DNA from: Geothermobacter hydrogeniphilus
Lineage (GTDB): Bacteria; Desulfobacterota; Desulfuromonadia; Desulfuromonadales; Geothermobacteraceae
Reading direction: 5' to 3'
DNA: 64,000 bases
NCBI RefSeq assembly: GCF_002093115.1
Contig: NZ_NAAD01000011.1
Location: 62,001-126,000, forward strand
Shown: in pieces, positions 26,801 through 34,360 of the stretch
Numbering within the stretch: position 1 is the stretch's first letter
Layout: the number at the start of each line of letters is the position of its first letter
Made by a program: the position numbers and the translations under genes
Notes under the pieces: generated by a model
Told to the model about the DNA's origin: nothing
Databases searched by the model: none
Seen by the model: the letters and a program-made list of their open reading frames with translations, nothing else

Positions 26801-28887
26801 TTGACGTGACCGACCTCGGTCATGCTCCCCTGCGGAATACCGCCGTCATGACAACCGGCTGTCTGGCAGGAACCGACCACGGTATTGGCGTGACAGTTCT
26901 CGCAGGAAAAATTGGTCTGCAGGTGGCGCAGGTGAGAGTTGGCGCGGGCGGTGCCGGGTCCGCCGTTGGCATACATCGGCATGGCCGACTTCCACTGTTC
27001 TTCAGGAGGAAAGGCGGTTCGCCCGTCGCTGTGGCAGGCGGAACATTCGCCGTCGGGATGTCCGTGACAGGTATTGCAGTCGGCGTGTTTGCCGAGATCC
27101 CAGGCGAAATTGCGAACCTCGGGATTCACCGTGGTACCGTCGGAATGGCAGTAGATATTGCTGCAGACCTTGCTCTGGGAATCGTAATCGGGACTCTGCA
27201 GGCCGTCGATCGCCCAGCGGGAGTCAAACACCACATCCTTGCTGAAATTGACATGCCGGCCGAGGTCGCGGATCTGACCGGAGGCATCGACCGTATTGGC
27301 GTGACAGTATTCGCAGGGGTACTGCCGGATCCAGTTGCTGCTGGCCAACCGGTCATGGGCATTGCTCTGCATTTCGACGGCATCCCCGATGCGGCCGTTG
27401 TGGCAGTCGGAACAGGTCGTCGGCTGGCTGTCGGACCAGGCGACATCCCGGTTCGGCGGGCCGCCACGGCCATCACTGTGACAATAGGTCAGATCGCAAC
27501 CGCGCCCGGACGTATTGTAACTGCCGCCGACGGAAGCTGCAAAGACCACATCCTTGCTGCCGTTGAGATGTTTCGCCGGGTCGGCGATGCTGCTGTCGGT
27601 CTGGGCGGTGGCGGCATGACACAACGCGCACTGAAAATCATAAGGCGTTCCGGTATGGCGGCCATGACGGCCGCTCAAGGTCGTTCCCTGTCCCCCGCCG
27701 TCATGACAGGAGGAGCAGTTCTGAGCTGAACCTCCCCAGACCGGGTTGCGATAGACGGTCACGCCGTCAAAAGGTGACGCGTTGCTGTGGCAGGAGAGGT
27801 TGTCGCAGCTGCTGTAGGCGGGTGTGGTCTGGTAGCCGTTCTGTTCGCTGAAACGACTGGTTTCATCGCCATCGTCATAAACTGCGCCATCCAGACGGGA
27901 ATCACCGGGATCGAACCGGACTTCTGAAAGACCATTGTTGTGGACCGATGTCTTATGGCAGGCCGAACAGGCAAGCGGTTCCATAACGGTGGTGCTGCCG
28001 GCATGGGCCGGGTGACTGTTCCATTGCGGCGGAATGTCATGACAACCGGTGCAGCCCGGTTTGAAGGCATTGCTGTGCTGGTGGCAGCCGATGCAGTCTT
28101 CGCGATTGTGGTGATCCGTTCCCCCCGGCTGTCCGCTCAGATCAAAACGGTGAACATCGGTCAGGGTATGACAACCTTCGCAGATGCGATTGGAACTGCT
28201 GCCGTCAGCACGGCTGTCATCGCCGAAGTCAGCCGACCCATTGACCGTGCTGGAAAAACTGACCTGCATTCCGGCCGCCTCGATCGGCAGTTGATCGGTG
28301 GAATCAGGATCATTGACCCGAAGATCCTCGCGGATCATCTTGATATTGACCGTCTGCCGGGAATGACAGGTTTCACAGGTATAGCGTCCATATTTTCCGC
28401 CTTTCACCCCCCAGCCGCCGGCCGCCGACCAACGGGAAGAACCGGTCGATCGACTTGAATGGATCAGCGGGTTGTAGGGGGCAAGGCCCGTGTAGGTCTG
28501 AACGATATCGGCATTGTCGGGATCACTGAGAGTGACCCTCACCCTATAGCTCAGGTCATTGCTCAACCCGGTGATCGTGTAGCCATAGGGACTCGCGTGG
28601 TGGGCGAGCTGGACACTGCCCAGGGGCGTACTCCAGTCCCCCCCTTCCTCGATCCACGCGATCAGAACCTGGTTGTCGCCGTTGTCATCCCCGGTGTACC
28701 CCAGGGACAACGTGATCGACCGGTTGCCAGGTGTCAGCAGCCAGGTATCGGCACTGCTCTGCGGCGTGGCAAAGGCCACTGAAGGGATGGCCAGCACTAG
28801 AAAAAGCAGGCCTCCGATCAACAATCGACAAACCTGCTCACAGCTTACGTTGAAAAACGGCCTCTGCCGCATCATCTGAACGTCCAT
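23890..28887 (-). CDS. Very large multihaem c-type cytochrome with CxxCH and CxxxxCH motifs
   Basis: This 1665-residue exported protein has a signal segment (about 20-40), an FN3-like beta domain (about 45-135), and then a haem-rich body. I count 30 CxxCH motifs and 6 CxxxxCH motifs (for example CDNLSCH, CSNIYCH, CQTAGCH, CVTSLCH), about one per 45 residues. The alternation of the two motif types matches the Geobacter CxxxxCH/CxxCH domain family (PF09698/TIGR01904). Three repeats share a KDVVF segment before a CxxxxCH site. The last candidate site reads YQPCH, lacking the first cysteine. The start has AGGGG six bases upstream. It heads a two-gene unit with the giant mosaic protein. Extracellular electron transfer is the natural guess but is not shown. 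Confidence 0.93.
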   Translation of the reverse strand: MDVQMMRQRPFFNVSCEQVCRLLIGGLLFLVLAIPSVAFATPQSSADTWLLTPGNRSITLSLGYTGDDNGDNQVLIAWIEEGGDWSTPLGSVQLAHHASPYGYTITGLSNDLSYRVRVTLSDPDNADIVQTYTGLAPYNPLIHSSRSTGSSRWSAAGGWGVKGGKYGRYTCETCHSRQTVNIKMIREDLRVNDPDSTDQLPIEAAGMQVSFSSTVNGSADFGDDSRADGSSSNRICEGCHTLTDVHRFDLSGQPGGTDHHNREDCIGCHQHSNAFKPGCTGCHDIPPQWNSHPAHAGSTTVMEPLACSACHKTSVHNNGLSEVRFDPGDSRLDGAVYDDGDETSRFSEQNGYQTTPAYSSCDNLSCHSNASPFDGVTVYRNPVWGGSAQNCSSCHDGGGQGTTLSGRHGRHTGTPYDFQCALCHAATAQTDSSIADPAKHLNGSKDVVFAASVGGSYNTSGRGCDLTYCHSDGRGGPPNRDVAWSDSQPTTCSDCHNGRIGDAVEMQSNAHDRLASSNWIRQYPCEYCHANTVDASGQIRDLGRHVNFSKDVVFDSRWAIDGLQSPDYDSQSKVCSNIYCHSDGTTVNPEVRNFAWDLGKHADCNTCHGHPDGECSACHSDGRTAFPPEEQWKSAMPMYANGGPGTARANSHLRHLQTNFSCENCHANTVVGSCQTAGCHDGGIPQGSMTEVGHVNASFHVNKVKDVVFKDGGSYDPATKRCSNTACHTGSDPQWGDSRDNEVLCFTCHGTTLADVDDFGSFNGIRARINMDEWVTSGHGRPAASGPYPSGNAAADFPGNPCWYCHDQDVLHKTPDNPFRLKLHQQFGKRFEKECVYCHMEGTDNECLGCHNDANSLAPQLATITSPPFSQDHAGFTDGSTSCVTSLCHPDDASRHKTGAGLWTPQQKADVRSQYIMNGVCLQCHDDDSNNRCNECHTWNGDPTQNPYRIGYDPGTGFIAGSSKAGSTHFGHKHYDKYTSEGVWGGGKFCWDCHDPHGDKNLYMIQNKVATTTDGVYGIPQTRAEVSFTRTLSGKDFARSLPPFNGICNVCHDSTAHYQKDFGDDHNSGRPCTNCHEHSFRDNHASGQACNSCHLNKPEIAHTAFSQSRDCTKCHDGVINGRMDVMRQFNGQSHHVQGRPISNRDCYACHWEATPEGLINRDHHSGYNNKTYTSISNAPVDLVIWGPGTRPTDYQDGVTAVQFSATAIGTVDERQEIGKVSLHCLGCHSDQNNLTEPFGDCKTPRQYAWDGTSIAARYLQTGTTLWGKYSGPGLADKQLTKAFSAHGNAVANQGGWDPATGEDEALPNTRDGSQNIQCFDCHSSHGSYTTGITSSYVTFDGSHGGANLKETQAGKGGYSVTYRAQAESNALSQLNPGASQCFDCHETRTAGEKPWGFESTFGASEPIRGYRDSSRFDGGDNGVKGRWAFMAGKTGISGHFSKLSPPLDNPAGRQVNGLCAACHDPHGVSPTLGSDQQYGVPLLKGTWLTDPYKEDHPQTDVRPRSAQPQLTSSHVQIDRKAFGDLTNRTHISESPQQFAGLCLGCHPQQNLTAGMDKSQPFGSRDRVHQAVKGWGSNAEHSFPCAKCHQPHSSGLPRLMRTNCLDWKHRGELESGGVEPGWYDEQSHFPRLRYRYQPCHQSPGAKGGTETYSNYKDQQWNQVTPW

Positions 28888-28997
28888 CCGAACCCCTGAC
28901 GACCAATTGTACTATTTAATTAATTTACAGGCATGAATGAAATGCATTTTACATACCTAGCCCCCATTTTCTTTACCAAAAAATAGGGATAACGATC

Positions 28998-29106
28998 CAC
29001 CTGTGAAAAACAGAACACTTAAGCACTTTTAAGTCTTGGGAATCGGAGGGAAGGCAGAGAGGTGATAAAAATTGAATCCATGATCACCTGTGAAAAACTG
29101 GACACT
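28998..29106. repeat. Two direct copies of CACCTGTGAAAAAC, 87 bp apart
   Basis: The 14-mer occurs at 28998-29011 and 29085-29098, followed by similar sequence (AGAACACT and TGGACACT). On the minus strand each reads AGTGTxCxGTTTTTCACAGGTG. Repeated terminal blocks of this kind occur at the ends of IS21-type elements, so it may be a leftover end. A regulator binding pair upstream of the cytochrome is the alternative. Confidence 0.5.
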
Positions 29107-29221
29107 AAAAGGATTTTTAAAACCATGAATCAGAAAGACCGGGAAACAACAAAAGAAAGGGGACAAACAGGCGGAAGTGTAATGACGGTTCCGGCACCGT
29201 GAAAAGCCGGTAAACGACAGA

Positions 29222-29271
29222 TCCTCCTGTCGGGCTCCCCCGAACCGGAATCCGGGAGCCCGACAGGAGGA
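29222..29271 (-). terminator. Strong hairpin after the carbonic anhydrase gene
   Basis: An exact 18-bp stem (TCCTCCTGTCGGGCTCCC and its complement) with a 14-nt loop lies just past the stop codon of the minus-strand carbonic anhydrase gene. There is no long T run on that strand, so it may stabilise the 3' end as much as terminate. Confidence 0.7.
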
Positions 29272-29273
29272 GA

Positions 29274-30233
29274 CTATTCCAGCACCAGCCGGGCGTTGAG
29301 CGGCTGGACCGGACGGTTGTTCGGGCCGCCGAGGATCCGGGAAAACTGTTCAACCTGTTGCCGGGAAACCGTGGGATGTTCTTTCATCACCAGCCAGATG
29401 ACCCCCTGGCTGCAGGGAGGCGTGGTCAGCGAGCCGTTGAAACGGTAATAGTCGCGGTCTTTCGGCAACAGGTCACCGGCCTTCACCTGCGCATTCAGAA
29501 TCGCCTTGTCACCGCTTTTCTCCGGCATCTGCGACCAGAGCCTGGCCAGCGCGTTGTTGGCATCTCCCAGCTCATAAAGAACTGAAACGACCGCCAGGTT
29601 GCCGTCCTTGTCAGCATGGACCAGGTGGGCTTCGAGAGGGTAGGACTTGCCGTCAATCAGATTTTCGCTCGGGGCATGGAAGTGAAACTGCTTGAGTTCG
29701 AAGCCGCGGCCATCGATCACCAGGACGATTCCGGGGACGTAGTTGGCCTGCACAGTATGACCGTTATTGAGAATTTCGACCGCCATCCCCGAATAATTGA
29801 AATCGAGAACGGGAAGTTCGGCATCAACGAACCCCCGCAGATCAACGGGAGACTGGTTCCTGCCGCTGCCGCAGATTGCATAGTCAGCCGAAAGAGCACT
29901 CCAGTTGGCAGGGGCACCGGGTCCGCGATAACCCCAGTGAACGGTATGCTCCTGCCCTTCCCCCTGCATAGCGTTCTCATGGCGGGCATGCTGGGCAGCC
30001 ATGCCGTGAGCCATCTGCTTGGCATGTTCCTGCTGTTCGTCAGACATTTTGGCGGATGAATTTTCTCGCGAAAGACTTTCAACAACAGCCGCAGGTGATG
30101 GGGAGGTCTTCACTGCTCCGATGGCTGCAACCGGAGAGGAGGACGTATTCTCTTCCGGCGAGGAACCACCGGTGAGATAGATTCCAAAGGCGATCAGGGC
30201 GATAAAAACAACAGCAATGGCGGCAATACGCAT
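29274..30233 (-). CDS. Alpha-class carbonic anhydrase, membrane-anchored, with His-rich linker
   Basis: This 319-residue enzyme is predicted to hydrate CO2 reversibly in the periplasm. An N-terminal helix (about 2-20) anchors or exports it. A Ser/Pro/Ala linker (about 23-60) and a His- and Met-rich stretch (about 66-99) follow. The alpha-CA domain has the zinc ligands His184 and His186 (FHFHAPSEN) and His203 (EAHLVH), plus SLTTPPCSQGV near the C-terminus. The ATG at 30233 has AAGGAG just upstream; a GTG two codons earlier is less likely. The His-rich segment is not part of the core enzyme and may collect metal. The gene stands alone, between the cytochrome unit and pyruvate carboxylase, which consumes bicarbonate. 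Confidence 0.93.
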   Translation of the reverse strand: MRIAAIAVVFIALIAFGIYLTGGSSPEENTSSSPVAAIGAVKTSPSPAAVVESLSRENSSAKMSDEQQEHAKQMAHGMAAQHARHENAMQGEGQEHTVHWGYRGPGAPANWSALSADYAICGSGRNQSPVDLRGFVDAELPVLDFNYSGMAVEILNNGHTVQANYVPGIVLVIDGRGFELKQFHFHAPSENLIDGKSYPLEAHLVHADKDGNLAVVSVLYELGDANNALARLWSQMPEKSGDKAILNAQVKAGDLLPKDRDYYRFNGSLTTPPCSQGVIWLVMKEHPTVSRQQVEQFSRILGGPNNRPVQPLNARLVLE

Positions 30234-30322
30234 AATCACTCCTTGAAACGGTCAGATTGGTTGGTCTAAAAACGTTACCAGAGAACAGATATTTTTCCAC
30301 CGCAACCAGACCGGGCGACACC

Positions 30323-30512
30323 GGGTCAAACCCAAATCCACCGGCAATTTCGGGATTCGGCTGTCGTTACGGCTGAATCTGTTTCGTTGCCTTCACCGCT
30401 TCGGTGCTCAACGTAGCTCGGCTACGTCTGCGCCCGAATCGGCGCGGCGCCTCGCATCTCCACCCGTTCCGCCACCCTCGGTCCACAAAACAGCCGGTGG
30501 ATTTGGGTCAAA
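30323..30512. repeat. Long palindromic element with 16-bp perfect ends and 8-bp flanking direct repeat
   Basis: The outer arms ACCCAAATCCACCGGC (30330-30345) and GCCGGTGGATTTGGGT (30493-30508) are exact inverted repeats. The centre is CGTAGCTCGGCTACG. GGGTCAAA flanks both sides (30323-30330 and 30505-30512), partly overlapping the arms. It fills most of the 359-bp gap between the carbonic anhydrase start and the pyruvate carboxylase terminator. No gene is evident in the rest of that gap. Confidence 0.75.
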
Positions 30513-30513
30513 A

Positions 30514-30546
30514 ACAAAAAAACGGCCAGGTTCTGCAACCCGGCCG
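30514..30546 (-). terminator. Rho-independent terminator of pyruvate carboxylase
   Basis: On the minus strand a 10-bp stem (CGGCCGGGTT/AACCTGGCCG, one G-T pair) with a 4-nt loop is followed by seven T. It lies about 47 nt after the pyc stop codon. Confidence 0.88.
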
Positions 30547-30592
30547 GGAGGGATGTTGAAAATTCTGATCGTGGAGGGAAATTCCTCCGGCG

Positions 30593-33500
30593 TCAGGCGA
30601 GTACCACCAGCAGATCATCCTGGTCAACCTGATCCCCTTCGGCAAAGAGGATCTCCTTGACCGTCCCGGCCAGCTTCGCCTTGACGTTGGTTTCCATCTT
30701 CATCGCCTCGGTGGCCAGCAGCGTATCCCCTTCGGCGACTTCGTCGCCGACATTAACCAGCAGCTTGAAGATCTTGCCCGGCATCGGCGCCCCGACCTGT
30801 TTTTCATCATCCGGGTCGGCCTTGACATGGGCCGTCCCCTCGGTCTCGACCGACAGGTCCTTCACCACGGCCGAACGCGGCATGCCGTTCAGTTCATAAT
30901 AGATATTGCGGGTGCCGTCTTCATGCACGCGGCCGATGGCGTTGAGCTTGATAATCAGGGTCTTGCCCTCCTGGATGTCGATGGTGACTTCCTCACCGAC
31001 CTCCAGGCCGTAGAAGAAGACCGGGGTCGGCAGCACCGAGGTATCGGAATAGGTCTGCCGGTGACGATCGAACTCCTCGAAAACGCCGGGATAGAGAACC
31101 GCGGAAAGGACATCCCGGTCCGACACCTGATGGCCGAGCTTTTTCTCCAGTTCAACCTTTTTGGCCGCAAGGTCGACCGGCTCCAACAGTTCACCGGGGC
31201 GGCAGGTGAGCGGCTCCTCGTCCTTGAGAATGATCTTCTGCAATTCTTTCGGAAAGCCGCCGTAGGGCTGGCCAATCATCCCCTTGAAGAAGTCGATCAC
31301 CCCCTGAGGAAAGGTCAGTTCGTGGCCGCGCTCCATGACATCCTCGGGTTCAAGATTGTTCTGGATCATGAACATCGCCATGTCGCCGACAATCTTGGAA
31401 CTCGGGGTCACCTTGACCAGGTCGCCGAACATGTCATTGACCTTGCGGTACATCTGCTTGCACTCTTCCCAGCGGTGCCCGAGGCCGAGACCTTCAACCT
31501 GCGGCTTGTAGTTGGAATACTGACCACCGGGAATCTCGTGTTCGTAGACCTGGGCGGTGCCGCTGCGCAATTCGGACTCGAAAGGCGCATAGTAAGTCCG
31601 TACCGTCTCCCAGTAGTTGGCCAGCTGCTGCAGACCATCGCGGTCGAGCTGCGGGTCCCAGATCGACCCTTCGAGTGCCGCCAACAGGGCATTCATGTTC
31701 GGCTGTGCGGTGAGACCGGAGACCGAAGAGAGTGCCGCATCGACGATATCAACACCGGCCTGGGCGGCCATCATCAGCATCGCGCCGCCATTGCTCGACG
31801 TATCGTGAGTGTGAAGATGCACCGGGATGCCGATCTCGTTCTTCAGCGCCTTGACCAGTTTTTCAGCAGCAAACGGCTTGAGTAGACCGGCCATATCCTT
31901 GATGGCGAGAATATGGGCACCCATCCGCTCCAGTTCCTTCGCCATGTCGACGTAGTACTGCAACGGATACTTGTCCCGTTTCAGGTCGAGGATATCGCCG
32001 GTGTAGCAGATCGCCGCCTCGCAGATAGCGCCTTCTTTGCACACCGCCTCCATGGCGACCTGCATTCCCCTGGTCCAGTTCAGCGAATCAAAGACGCGGA
32101 AGATATCAATCCCGCTTTGGGCCGCCTGCCTGACGAATTCCTGCACCACGTTGTCCGGATAATTGGTATAGCCGACAGCGTTGGAACCGCGCAGCAACAT
32201 CTGGAAACAGATATTGGGAATCTTGGCCCGCAGTCGATCGAGTCTTTCCCAGGGATCCTCATTGAGGAAGCGCATCGAGACATCAAAGGTTGCCCCGCCC
32301 CACATTTCCAGCGAGAACAGTCCGCCGCCGAGATGCGCGGTGGCGGTGGCAATCCGATCGAGATCGCGGGTCCGAAAACGGGTCGCCATCAACGACTGAT
32401 GGGCATCGCGCATGGTGGTATCGGTCAGCAGCAGGCTCTTGTTGCCGCGAGCCCATGCGGCCAGGCCCTCGGGCCCCTTTTCACGCAGGATATCGCGACT
32501 GCCGCGAGGCAGCTGTTTCCCGTAAGGAATATCCGGGACTTCGGGCTCGCGCAGATCCTTGAACCGCAACCTCTTTTCCGGCGCGATACCGGGATAACCA
32601 TTGACGGTGGTATGCCCGATCCAGGAGAGGATCTTGTTGGCGCGATCCTTCTTGACCGGCAGTTCAAAAACTTCGGGATGATTGTCAAGGAAGGAGGTGT
32701 TGCAGTTGCTGGCCAGAAATTCCGGATGGGTGATGACATTTTCCAGGAACCCGATATTGGTTTTCACTCCGCGGATACGGAATTCCTGAAGCGCCCGATT
32801 CATGGTGCGGGAGGCCTGGACGAGGTCGCGACCGAACGTTGAAACCTTGACCAGCATCGAATCGTAATGGGGAGTGATTTCAGCACCGGCATAGGCACTG
32901 CCGGCATCGAGCCGCACCCCGAGACCGGCCGCCGAGCGATAGACTTTGAGGGTGCCGAAATCGGGAGCGAAGTTGTTGGCCGGGTCTTCGGTGGTGATCC
33001 GGCACTGAATCGCCGCGCCGCGCAGTTCGATGTCCTGCTGGCTGCTGATACCGATTTCGGGATCAGAAAGTTTGCAGCCCGCAGCCACCATGATCTGCGC
33101 CTGGACCAGGTTGCGCATGGTGACCAGTTCGGTAACCGTATGTTCGACCTGGATGCGCGGATTCACCTCGATGAAATAGAACTTGCCGTCACCATCCATT
33201 AGGAACTCGACGGTCCCGGCATTGGAATAACCGACCGCGTTGCCGATCGCCAGGGCATAGTCACAGACCTGGTCGCGTTGATCCCCGGTCAGCGAAAGGG
33301 CCGGGGCGACTTCGATGACCTTCTGGTGACGACGCTGGATCGAGCAGTCGCGCTCGTAGAAATGAACCAGGTTGCCATGCTGGTCGCCGAGCAACTGGAC
33401 TTCGATATGCTTCGGATTCTCGATGTAGCGTTCGAGAAACACGGCCGCATTGCCGAACGAGGCCTCGGCTTCACTGGCCGCCGAACGCAATCCTTCCTTC

Positions 33501-34045
33501 AATTCCGTCTGGTTGCGAACGACCCGCATCCCCCGGCCCCCGCCGCCGGCCGAAGCCTTGATGATGATCGGATAGCCGGCATTCCTGGCGAACAGCAACG
33601 CCTCTTCTTCGGTCTGGACCGGCTTTTCGGTCCCCGGCACCAACGGGACGCCGGCCTGTTGCGCGACCTCGCGCCCGGCGACCTTGTCCCCGAGATCACG
33701 CATGATCTGTGCCGTCGGCCCGATAAAAGCGATACCGGCCCGTTCACAGGCCTCCGCGAACTCGGCATTCTCCGCCAGAAAACCATAGCCGGGATGAATG
33801 GCATCAACCTCCTTGCGGCGCGCCAGTTCGACGATCTCCTCGTAGTCGAGGTAGGCGTCGATCGGCCCCTTCCCCTTGCCGACCAGGTACGCCTCGTCAG
33901 CCTTGTAGCGATGCAGCGAAAGGCGATCCTGCTCCGAATAGATCGCGACCGTACCAATCCCCAGTTCGGTACAGGCGCGAAAGATACGGATTGCGATTTC
34001 CCCGCGGTTGGCCGCCATGATACGACGGAATTTTTTTACTGCCAT
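30593..34045 (-). CDS. pyc: Pyruvate carboxylase, single-chain, biotin-dependent
   Basis: This 1150-residue enzyme makes oxaloacetate from pyruvate, bicarbonate and ATP, feeding the TCA cycle and gluconeogenesis. The order is biotin carboxylase (about 1-455, with the glycine-rich SAGGGGRGMR and the EVNPRIQVEHTVTE metal and active-site region), carboxyltransferase (about 530-800, starting LLTDTTMRDAHQS), a tetramerisation region, and a C-terminal biotinyl domain with Lys1116 in EAMKMETN. The length is the full single-chain form. GGAGGAGG precedes the ATG. A well-formed promoter and an inverted repeat lie upstream. It is monocistronic, bounded by its own terminator. The assignment is firm. Confidence 0.97.
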   Translation of the reverse strand: MAVKKFRRIMAANRGEIAIRIFRACTELGIGTVAIYSEQDRLSLHRYKADEAYLVGKGKGPIDAYLDYEEIVELARRKEVDAIHPGYGFLAENAEFAEACERAGIAFIGPTAQIMRDLGDKVAGREVAQQAGVPLVPGTEKPVQTEEEALLFARNAGYPIIIKASAGGGGRGMRVVRNQTELKEGLRSAASEAEASFGNAAVFLERYIENPKHIEVQLLGDQHGNLVHFYERDCSIQRRHQKVIEVAPALSLTGDQRDQVCDYALAIGNAVGYSNAGTVEFLMDGDGKFYFIEVNPRIQVEHTVTELVTMRNLVQAQIMVAAGCKLSDPEIGISSQQDIELRGAAIQCRITTEDPANNFAPDFGTLKVYRSAAGLGVRLDAGSAYAGAEITPHYDSMLVKVSTFGRDLVQASRTMNRALQEFRIRGVKTNIGFLENVITHPEFLASNCNTSFLDNHPEVFELPVKKDRANKILSWIGHTTVNGYPGIAPEKRLRFKDLREPEVPDIPYGKQLPRGSRDILREKGPEGLAAWARGNKSLLLTDTTMRDAHQSLMATRFRTRDLDRIATATAHLGGGLFSLEMWGGATFDVSMRFLNEDPWERLDRLRAKIPNICFQMLLRGSNAVGYTNYPDNVVQEFVRQAAQSGIDIFRVFDSLNWTRGMQVAMEAVCKEGAICEAAICYTGDILDLKRDKYPLQYYVDMAKELERMGAHILAIKDMAGLLKPFAAEKLVKALKNEIGIPVHLHTHDTSSNGGAMLMMAAQAGVDIVDAALSSVSGLTAQPNMNALLAALEGSIWDPQLDRDGLQQLANYWETVRTYYAPFESELRSGTAQVYEHEIPGGQYSNYKPQVEGLGLGHRWEECKQMYRKVNDMFGDLVKVTPSSKIVGDMAMFMIQNNLEPEDVMERGHELTFPQGVIDFFKGMIGQPYGGFPKELQKIILKDEEPLTCRPGELLEPVDLAAKKVELEKKLGHQVSDRDVLSAVLYPGVFEEFDRHRQTYSDTSVLPTPVFFYGLEVGEEVTIDIQEGKTLIIKLNAIGRVHEDGTRNIYYELNGMPRSAVVKDLSVETEGTAHVKADPDDEKQVGAPMPGKIFKLLVNVGDEVAEGDTLLATEAMKMETNVKAKLAGTVKEILFAEGDQVDQDDLLVVLA

Positions 34046-34135
34046 GAAACCTCCTCCAGAGTCTGGCCACTGATTTTTGCCTCGCTAAAACGAAACCAAT
34101 CAAATCCCGAAATATTTTACTGAAACTAAAATTCT

Positions 34136-34159
34136 GCTGTAAAGTTAAAGACTTACAGC
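34136..34159 (-). promoter_or_regulatory. Inverted repeat in the pyc leader, possible operator
   Basis: On the minus strand GCTGTAA and TTTACAGC flank a short spacer, giving a near-perfect 24-bp palindrome. It lies between the predicted pyc -10 box and the start codon, where a bound repressor would block transcription. Confidence 0.45.
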
Positions 34160-34177
34160 GGTATCAACAGTGCGGTC

Positions 34178-34206
34178 ATCTAAACAAAGCCCCCCGTTAC
34201 TGTCAA
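34178..34206 (-). promoter_or_regulatory. Predicted sigma-70 promoter of pyc
   Basis: A consensus -35 box TTGACA (34201-34206) is followed after exactly 17 bp by TTAGAT (34178-34183) as a weak -10 box, all on the minus strand. The predicted leader is about 125 nt. Confidence 0.5.
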
Positions 34207-34360
34207 TATAAAAAACTGTTTTACATTCTAAGTCTTTGATATCAAAAGGCTTTTATTACCGCTTTTCTCAGATAATACCCTTTAGCGAATTTTCCTTCCA
34301 TATCTCGAATATTACCAGTAATGGTAATAGAAAAGTCAAAGGGTCAGGGCATTTCAATGG

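Larger units (their letters stand above)
28888..29273. other. AT-rich 386-bp intergenic region upstream of the cytochrome unit
   Basis: No gene is evident. The 100 bp next to the cytochrome start are clearly more AT-rich than the surroundings and probably hold its promoter, but I could not place a convincing -35/-10 pair. The middle holds two similar 22-bp blocks beginning CACCTGTGAAAAAC, and the far end holds the carbonic anhydrase terminator hairpin; both are listed separately. Confidence 0.6.
34046..34360. other. 315-bp AT-rich region between pyc and the slipin gene
   Basis: It contains the pyc promoter and leader inverted repeat (listed separately) near the pyc side. The remainder, next to the 3' end of the slipin gene, is AT-rich with short palindromes such as TTGATATCAA (34237-34246). 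No coding potential or RNA gene is apparent. Confidence 0.6.

Noticed and set aside
26077-27729. Long open frame on the plus strand opposite the multihaem cytochrome
   Set aside because: The minus-strand frame carries the haem motifs; the plus-strand product is low-complexity Gly/Val/Thr-rich and matches nothing.
28888-28990. Possible c-di-GMP (GEMM) riboswitch before the cytochrome gene
   Set aside because: I looked because such switches often precede Geobacter cytochromes, but the conserved GEMM core and tetraloop receptor are not visible.
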